NCBI GenBank assembly: GCA_905235755.1
Contig: CAJONA010000148.1
Location: 1 to 5,284, forward strand
Reading direction: 5' to 3'
Origin: an uncultured Clostridia bacterium
Lineage (GTDB): Bacteria > Bacillota > Clostridia > Oscillospirales > CAG-272
Length of the DNA stretch: 5,284 bases
Part shown: piece by piece, positions 1 to 5,284 of the stretch
How positions within the stretch are numbered: position 1 is the first letter of the stretch
How the letters are laid out: every line of letters starts with the position of its first letter
Notes under the pieces: model-generated
Told to the model about the DNA's origin: nothing
What the model saw: only the letters and a program-made list of their open reading frames with translations
The model's database searches: none
Made by a program: the position numbers and the translations under genes

Positions 1-348
1 GTGACCGAGATCGTGCCCGAGTGCCGCAGCTTCGCACAAGTCCTCGTTGAGCATCAGGGCGCGCGCGATGATCCTCGCGATCTGCGTGACCTCGAGGGTA
101 TGTGTCAGACGGGTGCGGTAGTGCTCGTCCACCGGGAACAGAAAGACCTGCGTCTTGTGCATCAGACGGCGGAAGGATTTGGAGTGGAGGATGCGGTCGC
201 GGTCGCGCTGGAACTCCGTGCGGTTGACGCATTCCTCGATGGGAATCTCGCGTCCTCTCGTATTTTCGCACAGGGTCGCGCGCGGGGACAGGGTCATTCT
301 CTCGCGTTCATAGAAAATCTCGCGGACGGTTCGGGTCTCGTCTGGCAT
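1..348 (-). CDS. dgt: dGTPase-family HD-domain triphosphohydrolase, N-terminal part (cut by window edge)
   Basis: The reverse strand encodes 116 residues from an ATG at 348 to the window edge with no stop, so the C-terminal part lies outside. Residues 59-83 carry the family signature: FRRLMHKTQVF (59-69), then EHYRTRLTHTLEV (75-87). The fragment ends in ALGHDLGH (109-116). H83 and the H112-D113 pair are the expected metal ligands of the HD phosphohydrolase fold. Known family role: cytoplasmic hydrolysis of dGTP (or other dNTPs) to deoxynucleoside plus triphosphate, affecting dNTP pools. Substrate preference cannot be read from this fragment. The start is supported by a strong AGGAGG-type ribosome binding site just upstream (about 355-362 on the reverse strand). 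The 87-base gap to the upstream antiporter fragment is A/T-rich and holds a TATATTAT-like box on the reverse strand (383-390). I see no good -35 there, so whether dgt has its own promoter or is read from the antiporter side is open. Confidence 0.9.
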   Translation of the reverse strand, partial: MPDETRTVREIFYERERMTLSPRATLCENTRGREIPIEECVNRTEFQRDRDRILHSKSFRRLMHKTQVFLFPVDEHYRTRLTHTLEVTQIARIIARALMLNEDLCEAAALGHDLGH

Positions 349-435
349 GGGAACTCCTCCTCGCTGCATTTTGCTTACACATATAATATACGCAAGGAAG
401 TTCTTTTTTTCTTTTTTCGACCGTAAAGGTGGGAT

Positions 436-1089
436 TTATCCGAGTTTGGACGCCCTTTCTTCGGTCCTCAGGAGGGTGATTTTCCCTTTTCCGTAGGATA
501 TTTCTGAAACAACGGTTGAGAGCTCCTCCGCGCGGCTGGATTCGATCGCGGTGATCACGTCCACGTTCTCGCCGAAATCGCACCTGTCCTCGGACGCGCC
601 GATCTTCGCGAGCCATGCGCGGTATGCGTCGTGGAGAACGCGGAAACGCGCCGGGAGATGCCGCTCGGCAAAGTCTCCGACCGGGCCCGAGAGCCTGATC
701 ATCCACGGGTTCAGAAGCGTCGTCAGGAGCGACGCGCCGACCGCGATCTGGAACATCGGACACTCCGCGTCGCCCACGATTCCCGCGTAGAGTATCGCGA
801 CCATGAACGCGAACTCGCCGATCTGCGCGAGGGAGAATCCGTTCTGCACCGCCGTGCGGACGTCCACCCCCGCGAGAAGCGAGGCGAACGTCACGTTGAA
901 GAGCTTGCCAACGACAACGGCGAGCGAAACGACAAGAATCGCCGTCTTGTTCGCCCAGAGGCCCGCAGGGTCGACGAGGAGCCCGATCGAGACGAAGAAC
1001 ATCGCGGAGAACATCGACTTGAGCGGCCCGACAAGCGACGAAAGCCGCTCGCGCACGTCGCTCGACGCGCCGATCACGCCGACGAGGGC
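436..1089 (-). CDS. Kef/CPA2-type cation:proton antiporter, C-terminal part (5' end missing at an internal junction)
   Basis: The reverse strand encodes about 217 residues ending at TAA (436-438). Counting from 1089, four hydrophobic spans are visible, at about 25-43, 49-72, 87-105 and 112-131. They include FFVSIGLLVDP (31-41), a conserved VVGK (59-62) and SLAQIGEFAF (86-95), which are typical of the later membrane helices of monovalent cation:proton antiporter-2 / KefB-type exchangers in the cytoplasmic membrane. About 85 soluble, charged residues follow, and I do not recognise a regulatory domain such as TrkA-N in them. Full family members have roughly 10-13 helices, so the first two thirds is absent. 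Frame-wise the reading continues past 1089, but those codons belong to the opposite-strand valS tail. An in-frame GTG at 1075-1077 lies inside the conserved domain with no ribosome binding site, so I do not treat it as a real start. The ion and the gene name cannot be settled. The gene lies upstream of dgt on the same strand, 87 bases away. Confidence 0.8.
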   Translation of the reverse strand, partial: ALVGVIGASSDVRERLSSLVGPLKSMFSAMFFVSIGLLVDPAGLWANKTAILVVSLAVVVGKLFNVTFASLLAGVDVRTAVQNGFSLAQIGEFAFMVAILYAGIVGDAECPMFQIAVGASLLTTLLNPWMIRLSGPVGDFAERHLPARFRVLHDAYRAWLAKIGASEDRCDFGENVDVITAIESSRAEELSTVVSEISYGKGKITLLRTEERASKLG

Positions 1090-1095
1090 TCTGTC
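1078..1095. other. Head-to-head junction between two N-terminally truncated genes
   Basis: To the left, the reverse strand reads recognisable antiporter sequence up to about ALVGVIGASS (1089 downward). To the right, the forward strand reads recognisable ValS sequence from about SVRIISDKAV (1090 onward). Both proteins are joined in their interior, with no start codon, promoter or ribosome binding site for either one, so both genes lost their 5' parts at the same place. No flanking repeat, insertion sequence end or target-site duplication is visible. The breakpoint is placed within roughly 20 bases by protein similarity only. The G+C content of sampled rows drops across it. It is either an assembly chimera or a real inversion/deletion endpoint. 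Confidence 0.75.
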
Positions 1096-1353
1096 AGGAT
1101 AATATCCGACAAAGCGGTCATATTCATTCCGCTCGCAGAGATGATAGACATAGACAAGGAGATAGCGCGTCTTGAAGGCGAGCGCGACAAGATGAAAGCG
1201 GAGATAGAACGTATCGACAAAAAGCTGTCGAACGAAGGATTTGTCGCAAAAGCTCCCGCCGCCGTCGTCGATGGCGAGAAAGAAAAGCGCCGCGGATACG
1301 TCGACAAGCTCGCGCTCGTCGAAGAAAATATAGAAAAATACCGCAGGATGTAA
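1090..1353 (+). CDS. valS: Valyl-tRNA synthetase, C-terminal coiled-coil tail only (5' end missing at junction)
   Basis: About 87 residues end at TAA (1351-1353). They match the C-terminal arm of class I valyl-tRNA synthetase: IFIPLAEMIDIDKEIARLE (residues 11-29), then a charged heptad-like coiled coil, then the hallmark KLSNEGFVAKAPAAVV followed by a second helix. In the intact enzyme this arm packs against tRNA-Val, while the HIGH and KMSKS catalytic motifs, editing domain and anticodon-binding domain come earlier. All of these are missing here, as the frame runs into antisense antiporter sequence before about 1090. As it stands the fragment cannot charge tRNA, and an essential gene would be expected intact elsewhere in the real genome. 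The stop lies only 7 bases before the -35 box of the next gene's promoter, and I see no hairpin terminator. Identification of the tail is firm; the cause of the truncation is not. Confidence 0.88.
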   Translation, partial: SVRIISDKAVIFIPLAEMIDIDKEIARLEGERDKMKAEIERIDKKLSNEGFVAKAPAAVVDGEKEKRRGYVDKLALVEENIEKYRRM

Positions 1354-1360
1354 AATATAG

Positions 1361-1389
1361 TTGACAATTGATCGATTTTGTGATATAAT
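1361..1389 (+). promoter_or_regulatory. Consensus sigma-A promoter with extended -10, upstream of the DUF4349 lipoprotein gene
   Basis: TTGACA at 1361-1366 and TATAAT at 1384-1389 are both exact consensus, separated by exactly 17 bases. TGA directly before the -10 (1381-1383) gives the TGn extended -10 element. Transcription should start near 1396, leaving a leader of about 77 bases that is A/T-rich and contains AAAAAAGTTTTTT (1398-1410). The ribosome binding site GGGAGG (1460-1465) and the ATG at 1473 follow. The match to a vegetative promoter is as good as such sites get, so strong housekeeping transcription is inferred. Confidence 0.85.
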
Positions 1390-1472
1390 GATCTTACAAA
1401 AAAGTTTTTTGAGAAAAATATTGTGTTTACACGACTAATTATTGTCAAAACATAATTTTGGGAGGTAATACC

Positions 1473-2352
1473 ATGAAAAAAATCGTTTCAATTTTGCTCG
1501 TGCTGATTTTCGCATTCGCGCTGTGTTCGTGCGGCAACTCCGGCTCTGATGTCGTCGAATGGGATAGGTCTCTGTCATACGCAAATAAATCGTCGTTTGA
1601 AGTCGCCGACGGCAATGCGGCGGTCAACACGGACTATGCGCCTGTAGAATCGGACGAATATTCGCAAAAGCTCATAAAAACGCAGTCGCTCGTACTTGAA
1701 ACGCTCGATTTCAACGCGGGAACGGAGAAAATTTCGGCGCTTGTGGACAAATACGGCGGATATTTCTCGTCGAGCAACGTCTCAAACAGCGGCTCGCGCT
1801 CCGCGACGTACGTCATTCCCCGCCGATTCGCTTGAAGCCTTCGTAAAAGAAATTTCAAATTCGTCCTTCAACGTGCTTTCGTCGAGGCTGTCGACCGAAG
1901 ACGTCACCGACACATATTACGACCTCAAAGCGCAGTTTGAATCGTTAAAACAGCAGGAAGCGCGCCTTGAAGAACTGAGGGCGAAAGCTGCGACGCTCAG
2001 CGAGCTCATCACGATCGACGACAAGCTGACGAGCGTCCGCTCAAATATCAACTACGTTTCATCGAGAATGCAGTATTACGAAAAAGCCGTCGATATGTCG
2101 TATGTAAATATCACGCTGTATGAAACGACGGAATACGTGCAGACGTCCGAGCCGACATTCGGCGAACGCGTCGGCAAAGCGATAAGCGACGGATGGGCGG
2201 CATTTCTGACTTTCTTCAGAGTAGTTATTATCGTATTTCTCACCGTTTTACCGTTCCTTATTGTGGGAGGCGGTATAGCGGCGGCCGTCATAGTTATAAG
2301 AAAACGCACAAAAAGCAAAAAATCCGCGTCAGATGTCAAAGAGAATAAATAA
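1473..2352 (+). pseudogene. DUF4349-type lipoprotein with C-terminal membrane anchor, interrupted by a frameshift
   Basis: The ATG at 1473 is preceded by GGGAGG with a 7-base gap. The first frame starts MKKIVSILLVLIFAFALCSC, a lipoprotein signal with Cys20 as the likely lipidated residue. It continues through LIKTQSLVLETLDF and VDKYGGYFSSSNVS, typical of the N-terminal half of DUF4349, and hits TGA at 1833-1835. The family resumes in the +1 frame at PADSLEAF (from 1819), followed by STEDVTDTYYDL, a coiled coil (about fused residues 150-205), YVNITLYE, a membrane helix (about 249-275) and a basic tail, ending at TAA (2350-2352). Rejoined, the protein would have about 292 residues, normal for the family. 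The shift lies at a CCCC run (1818-1821). Compared with the usual strand before PAD, about two residues seem missing, so a 5-base loss fits as well as a 1-base gain. The molecular function of the family is not established. It is probably an envelope protein with its domain outside the cell. A sequencing error or programmed +1 slippage would restore an active gene. Confidence 0.82.
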
Positions 2353-2380
2353 ATGAAAAGCCGCCGCGTATGCGGCGGCT
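2346..2380 (-). terminator. Intrinsic terminator of the spoIIA operon (shared by the convergent gene)
   Basis: AGCCGCCGC (2359-2367), a 4-base loop and GCGGCGGCT (2372-2380) form a perfect 9-bp, nearly all G-C stem. Read on the reverse strand, the stem is followed by a T-rich run (TTTTCATTTATTTATT, complement of 2343-2358), the classical Rho-independent layout, starting 11 bases after the sigF stop. On the forward strand the same stem lies 6 bases after the DUF4349 stop, but no T-run follows, so termination in that direction would be weaker. Confidence 0.85.
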
Positions 2381-2391
2381 CATCTATGCCG

Positions 2392-3129
2392 TCAGGTAAC
2401 GAGATGTTTTCGCAGTTTTTCAAATATCTTCTTTTCCTCGCGGGACACTTTGACTTGCGTCATACCGAGTATTTTGGCGGTCTGCTGCTGCGAAAGTTCG
2501 CGGTAAAAGCGGAGCGCGATTATCTGCCTGCTCTGCTCGTCGAGGCTTTGAACAGCTTCGGCAAGTGCGATGAGATCGGTCGTCTTTTCTATCTCGCTCT
2601 CGTTTGACGGCGTTATCGTCTCAATGGTCATGCCGTCGTCGCCGATCTGATCCTGGAGCGAGCACACGGGCGACGTGGCGTCGAGACATTCGACTATCTC
2701 GTCGCGCGACAGTCCGCATATCTCGCACAGCTCGCTTATCTTCGGCTCGCGGCTGTTCGCCTTTAAAAATTCCTCTTTTTTCTTCATGACTGTGATAGCG
2801 CGTTTTTTCAGATCACGGCTGACTTTTATTATGCCGTCATCGCGCAGAAAGCGCCGTATCTCGCCGATTATAAGCGGCACGGCATACGTCGAAAAAACAG
2901 TGCCGTAGCTTGTGTCAAAGCTCCGCGCCGCTTTTATCATGCCGATAGTCCCTATCTGAACGATGTCTTCATAATCGGTGCCGCGGCCTACAAATCTGCG
3001 CGCGATGTTCTTCACGAGCCCCATATTGGAGCACACAAGCTCGTCGAGCGCGGCGGAGTCGCCGTCTTTTATCCGCTTTATAAGAATTGAATTTATGTTT
3101 TCCCTTTTTGTATCGTTTGCGTCGGTCAT
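2392..3129 (-). CDS. sigF: RNA polymerase sporulation sigma factor sigma-F (SigF/SpoIIAC)
   Basis: This intact protein of 245 residues belongs to the sigma-70 family, sigma-F/G/B branch. Region 2 includes ALDELVCSNMGLVKNIARRF, then DYEDIVQIGTIGMIKAARSFD (core binding) and FSTYAVPLIIGEIRRFLRDD followed by GIIKVSRDLK, a hallmark stretch of forespore sigma factors. Region 3 follows (EPKISELCEICGLSRDEIVE), and region 4 has the helix-turn-helix LSQQQTAKILGMTQVKVSRE with a KKIFEKLRKHL tail. Sigma-F rather than sigma-G is inferred from its position directly after spoIIAA and spoIIAB and from the lack of a sigma-G-like N-terminal segment. Known role: first forespore-specific sigma factor, held inactive by SpoIIAB until after asymmetric division. 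The start at 3129 has a strong AAGGAGG site (3138-3144) that overlaps the spoIIAB stop codon, with an intergenic gap of 14 bases, so co-transcription is expected. The operon ends here at a hairpin terminator. I see no spoVA genes downstream. Confidence 0.95.
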   Translation of the reverse strand: MTDANDTKRENINSILIKRIKDGDSAALDELVCSNMGLVKNIARRFVGRGTDYEDIVQIGTIGMIKAARSFDTSYGTVFSTYAVPLIIGEIRRFLRDDGIIKVSRDLKKRAITVMKKKEEFLKANSREPKISELCEICGLSRDEIVECLDATSPVCSLQDQIGDDGMTIETITPSNESEIEKTTDLIALAEAVQSLDEQSRQIIALRFYRELSQQQTAKILGMTQVKVSREEKKIFEKLRKHLVT

Positions 3130-3143
3130 TCTCTCCCCCTCCT

Positions 3144-3596
3144 TTATGTAGGAGGAATTTTATCAGAGGGTGAGAGTTTCTTTGTCATCGTTACTTTTGT
3201 TCCGTTACCTATTTGGGACGTTACCGTAAGGCTGTCGGAAAAGCTCTCCATTATCGAAAAGCCCATGCCGCAGCGGTCCTCGTCTGGCGCTGTCGTGAAC
3301 AGCGGCCGCCGCGCCTGTTCGACGTTTTCGATGCCGCACCCTTTGTCGGATATGATAATGCGTATTTTCCCGTTTTCATAGCATCGGAGCGTCATCGTTA
3401 TAAGTCCCACCGTGTCGCGATACGCGTGGACTATGCAGTTTGTCACCGCCTCGCTGACGGCGCATCGCACGTCCGCCAGCTCGTCCACCGCGGGATCGAG
3501 CGGAAGCATAAATCCCGTGACTATACTGCGCGCGAGAGATTCGTTTTGAGAAAGCGACATGAACGTGCATTTGATTTCATTTTGCGGTCTTTTCAT
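3144..3596 (-). CDS. spoIIAB: Anti-sigma-F factor / serine kinase SpoIIAB
   Basis: This intact GHKL-fold protein of 150 residues is close to the 146 of the Bacillus subtilis protein. LSQNESLAR (15-23) holds the conserved arginine region that contacts partner proteins. The N-box is SEAVTNCIVHAY (48-59), with Asn53 as the expected magnesium/ATP ligand. DKGCGI (84-89) is the G1 box, RRPLFTT (96-102) precedes the ATP lid, and CGMGFSIME (109-117) is the G2 box. Known role: a dimer binds sigma-F in the ATP state and blocks it, and also phosphorylates SpoIIAA on serine. All ATP-site motifs are intact, so it should be active. The ATG at 3596 lies inside the end of spoIIAA (20-base overlap) and is served by an AAGGAGG site (3606-3612) within the spoIIAA coding region. 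This implies translational coupling, which would keep the anti-sigma factor and its antagonist in balance (inference). Confidence 0.96.
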   Translation of the reverse strand: MKRPQNEIKCTFMSLSQNESLARSIVTGFMLPLDPAVDELADVRCAVSEAVTNCIVHAYRDTVGLITMTLRCYENGKIRIIISDKGCGIENVEQARRPLFTTAPDEDRCGMGFSIMESFSDSLTVTSQIGNGTKVTMTKKLSPSDKIPPT

Positions 3597-3921
3597 TCTT
3601 ATTTGCCTCCTTGTGTTCGATTTTTACGATGTTGTGAAATTCCGCCATACTGAGAAGCCGCTCGTTGCGAGGCGACGGATCGCGTATTATTATCGGTATG
3701 CCGAGCACTGATGCGCGAGCATATCTGCCGAGTATCAGTCCAAGCCCCGCACTGTCCATAAATTCGACGTCCGACAGGTCGAACACGAGCGTTTTCGGAT
3801 TTTTCGAAAAAAGCGCGGTATCTATGTCGCCTCTTACCGCCGAGGCGCTGTGATGGTCGAGCTCATGCGGAAGCGAAACTATCATTTCGCCATCATTTGT
3901 AAATCTTAACAGATCATTCAT
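3577..3921 (-). CDS. spoIIAA: Anti-anti-sigma factor SpoIIAA (STAS domain)
   Basis: This intact protein of 114 residues belongs to the STAS-domain family. HELDHHSA (19-26) matches the SpoIIAA signature near the N terminus. TLVFDLSDVEFMDSAGLGLI (44-63) contains the phospho-acceptor site, with Ser57 after Asp56 equivalent to Ser58 of B. subtilis. ILGRYARA and the C-terminal helix follow. Known role: unphosphorylated SpoIIAA binds the SpoIIAB-ADP complex and frees sigma-F; it is dephosphorylated by SpoIIE in the forespore. Start choice: the frame is open to an ATG at 3963, but no ribosome binding site precedes that one. AGAGGG (3927-3932, reverse strand) lies 5 bases before the ATG at 3921 and 2 bases before a tandem ATG at 3924, so 3921 is preferred and 3924 remains possible. 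It is the first gene of the three-gene operon and overlaps spoIIAB by 20 bases. Confidence 0.94.
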   Translation of the reverse strand: MNDLLRFTNDGEMIVSLPHELDHHSASAVRGDIDTALFSKNPKTLVFDLSDVEFMDSAGLGLILGRYARASVLGIPIIIRDPSPRNERLLSMAEFHNIVKIEHKEANKNEKTAK

Positions 3922-4053
3922 CATATCCCTCTTTTTTTCAAATTTGTTTGTGTAAAACAGCATATCATTTCACGTTTGAAAATGCAGTCGAAAACAGACG
4001 AGTAAAAAATATTCAGTAAATAATTTTAAAATAAATCTTAACGGAGATAACCA
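3922..4053. promoter_or_regulatory. Divergent control region between spoIIAA and the GH3 gene
   Basis: This A/T-rich 132-base stretch separates divergently read genes, so it must hold both promoters. On the reverse strand, ACTGAATAT (complement of 4009-4017) fits the sigma-H -10 pattern RnnGAATww. The nearest AGGA-like -35, AAGATTT (complement of about 4033-4039), has a mismatch and a spacer about three bases too long. AGTCGAA at 3986-3992 differs from the Spo0A box TGTCGAA only at its first base. B. subtilis spoIIA is driven by sigma-H with Spo0A~P, so these are reasonable candidates but individually weak. For the forward gene, TTGAAA (3976-3981) and TAAAAT (4027-4032) are seen but are not at a usable spacing. 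GGAG at 4043-4046 is the GH3 ribosome binding site. Confidence 0.35.
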
Positions 4054-5284
4054 ATGGACATCAAAAAAATCATATCCGAAATGACGCTTGCGGAAAAGGC
4101 GCTTATCGTTACGGGAGCAGGCTCGATGAAAACGTTCGGCATCGACAGGCTCGGTATTCAGAGCAAGGAATTGAGCGACGGGCCGCTCGGCGTGCGCACA
4201 GAACCCGAAAAGAACTGCACATCGTTCCCCGCGATGTGTTCCGTCGCGGCGTCGTGGGACCGCGAGGTGGCAGAAAACGTCGGCAAGGGCATCGGCGCCG
4301 ACTGCGTCCGTCACGACGTGCAGATGATACTCGGCCCCGGTATGAATATAAAAAGAACGCCTCTTTGCGGGCGAAATTTTGAATATTTTGCAGAGGATCC
4401 GCTCCTTTCGGGCGAGATCGCGGCCGGTTATGTAAACGGCGTGCAGTCGACGGGCGTTTCGGCTTGCCCGAAGCATTTTGCGCTGAACAATCAGGAGCAG
4501 AACCGCCTTGAAGTGAGCGTCGAGATAGACGAGCGCACGATGCGCGAGATATATCTGCGCGGCTTTGAGATAATGGTGAAAAAATCCGCCCCGGACGCGA
4601 TAATGTGCGCCTACAACAAGATAAATTCCGTCTGGTGCTCCGAAAACAAATACCTTCTCACCGATATTCTCAAAGACGAGTGGGGATTTGACGGCGTCGT
4701 CGTCTCCGACTGGGGCGCCGTACACGATTCCTGCCGCGCGATAAAGGCAGGACTTGATCTTGAAATGCCGCAAAACCAAAAGATCGTCGAGGAGATAACG
4801 GCGGGGATCGAGAAAGGCAAGCTGACCGAGGCGGAACTCGACAAAGCCGTCGAGCGCGTATTGCGCTTTGCTATGAAAGCAAAGCCGAAAATAGTGCCTT
4901 ACGACCGTGACGCCCAGCACAAAATCGCGCAGGACGCGGAAGCGGCGGGAATAGTCTTGCTCAAAAATAAAAACAACGTCCTTCCCTTCTCGTCCGAAAA
5001 ATACAAAAAAATCGCCGTTGTCGGCGAATTTGCGGCGTCTCCCGTTATATGCGGGCAAGGTTCCGCCGAGGTGCTGACCGACGCCGCGTATATCGACAGC
5101 CCGCTCGAAGAACTTAAAAAACGCATGCCCGACACGACGTTCGATTATTACGAAATGTACCGTAAGCGCGAGTTTTCTCCCAATATGCTTTGGCCGCTCA
5201 GCCCCGGATTCAGGGCAAAACTGCGCGAGTACGACGCGGTCGTGCTGTTTGTCGGCGATATGGAATCGGAAAACACCGAAAAGT
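4054..5284 (+). CDS. Glycoside hydrolase family 3 beta-glucosidase, N-terminal 410 residues (cut by window edge)
   Basis: The frame is open from the ATG at 4054 (GGAG site 7 bases upstream) to the window end. There is no signal peptide, so a cytoplasmic enzyme is inferred. The N-terminal TIM-barrel domain is clear: MTLAEKALIV (10-19), LSDGPLGVR (40-48, Asp42 a likely substrate contact), LGPGMNIKRTPLCGRNFEYF (93-112) with AEDP after it, CPKHFALNNQEQNR (138-151, Lys140-His141), and GFDGVVVSDWGAVHD with the catalytic nucleophile Asp219 in SDWG. The second, alpha/beta sandwich domain begins near AAGIVLLKNKNNVLPF and continues to the edge. The acid/base glutamate expected in that domain cannot be confirmed, because the sequence stops at VGDMESENTEK. 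Known reaction: retaining hydrolysis of terminal beta-glucosyl (or related) residues from short glycosides. The family includes clostridial beta-glucosidase B-like enzymes of about 750 residues, so just over half is present. The exact sugar specificity is not readable. Confidence 0.93.
   Translation, partial: MDIKKIISEMTLAEKALIVTGAGSMKTFGIDRLGIQSKELSDGPLGVRTEPEKNCTSFPAMCSVAASWDREVAENVGKGIGADCVRHDVQMILGPGMNIKRTPLCGRNFEYFAEDPLLSGEIAAGYVNGVQSTGVSACPKHFALNNQEQNRLEVSVEIDERTMREIYLRGFEIMVKKSAPDAIMCAYNKINSVWCSENKYLLTDILKDEWGFDGVVVSDWGAVHDSCRAIKAGLDLEMPQNQKIVEEITAGIEKGKLTEAELDKAVERVLRFAMKAKPKIVPYDRDAQHKIAQDAEAAGIVLLKNKNNVLPFSSEKYKKIAVVGEFAASPVICGQGSAEVLTDAAYIDSPLEELKKRMPDTTFDYYEMYRKREFSPNMLWPLSPGFRAKLREYDAVVLFVGDMESENTEK

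Noticed and set aside
1..426. Forward open frame of 141 codons at the left edge
   Set aside because: It is the exact complement of the dgt coding region plus its leader. The reverse strand carries the conserved HD-domain motifs.
308..763. Reverse-strand frame of 151 codons overlapping the antiporter and dgt starts
   Set aside because: It is out of frame with both supported genes, is Arg/Pro-rich without motifs, and crosses the A/T-rich gap between them.
1075..1077. GTG as a genuine start for a short antiporter protein
   Set aside because: It lies inside a conserved membrane domain with no ribosome binding site upstream. The upstream sequence is the opposite-strand valS tail.
631..1353. Forward open frame of 240 codons ending in the valS tail
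   Set aside because: Only the part after about 1090 is real ValS. The upstream part is highly charged antisense sequence of the antiporter gene.
1423..1432. GTGT-TT-ACAC short inverted repeat as a possible operator
   Set aside because: The arms are four bases long and there is no second copy, so it is too short to support.
1437..1457. AATTAT...ATAATT inverted repeat before the lipoprotein ribosome binding site
   Set aside because: Six A/T pairs with a nine-base loop give little stability, and such repeats are expected by chance in an A/T-rich leader. No riboswitch-like conserved core is visible.
3577..3963. Longer spoIIAA reading starting at the ATG at 3963
   Set aside because: There is no ribosome binding site before it, the extra 14 residues do not resemble the family, and a better placed site serves the ATG at 3921.
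3970..5058. Long reverse-strand open frame of 362 codons opposite the GH3 gene
   Set aside because: It is antisense to a clear GH3 coding region, lacks a ribosome binding site and shows no recognisable motif. It is low in Met and rich in Arg/His/Phe, as expected from the complement of a GC-biased gene.

Overview
The window looks like a piece of an endospore-forming Bacillota (Firmicutes) genome, most likely an uncultured Clostridia-type organism. The evidence is a complete spoIIA sporulation operon (spoIIAA-spoIIAB-sigF, minus strand), strong AGGAGG-type ribosome binding sites and a consensus sigma-A promoter. The species cannot be named. Base composition is moderately GC-rich. Hand counts of sample 60-base rows gave 35-39 G+C in the left 1.08 kb and 29-32 in rows from valS to sigF; rows in the rightmost gene vary from 29 to 41.

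Layout. (1) 1-348, minus: N-terminal 116 residues of a dGTPase-family HD phosphohydrolase (dgt), running off the left edge. (2) 436 to about 1089, minus: C-terminal part of a Kef/CPA2-type cation:proton antiporter without its N-terminal half. (3) About 1090-1353, plus: the last ~87 residues of valyl-tRNA synthetase (valS). Fragments 2 and 3 are joined head to head inside both genes, so each has lost its 5' end at the same point. This is either a misassembly or a genuine rearrangement breakpoint, and linkage between the left 1.08 kb and the rest should not be assumed. (4) 1361-1389: perfect extended -10 sigma-A promoter. It drives (5) 1473-2352, plus: a DUF4349-type lipoprotein gene broken by a frameshift near 1818-1821. 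(6) 2346-2380: hairpin terminator between the convergent lipoprotein gene and the spoIIA operon. (7) 2392-3921, minus: sigF, spoIIAB and spoIIAA, intact and tightly packed. (8) 3922-4053: divergent intergenic region with weak candidate sporulation-promoter elements. (9) 4054 to the right edge, plus: N-terminal 410 residues of a cytoplasmic glycoside hydrolase family 3 beta-glucosidase.

How the genes work together. The three spoIIA products form the known forespore switch: SpoIIAB binds and inhibits sigma-F and phosphorylates SpoIIAA, while unphosphorylated SpoIIAA releases sigma-F. The flanking genes (sugar hydrolase, envelope lipoprotein, translation enzyme, nucleotide hydrolase, ion antiporter) have no evident functional link to this switch. 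I found no CRISPR array, tRNA, rRNA, insertion sequence or defence module, and I do not think the window holds an undescribed system. Its noteworthy points are the head-to-head gene junction, the frameshifted lipoprotein gene behind an unusually perfect promoter, and the divergent spoIIA/GH3 control region.
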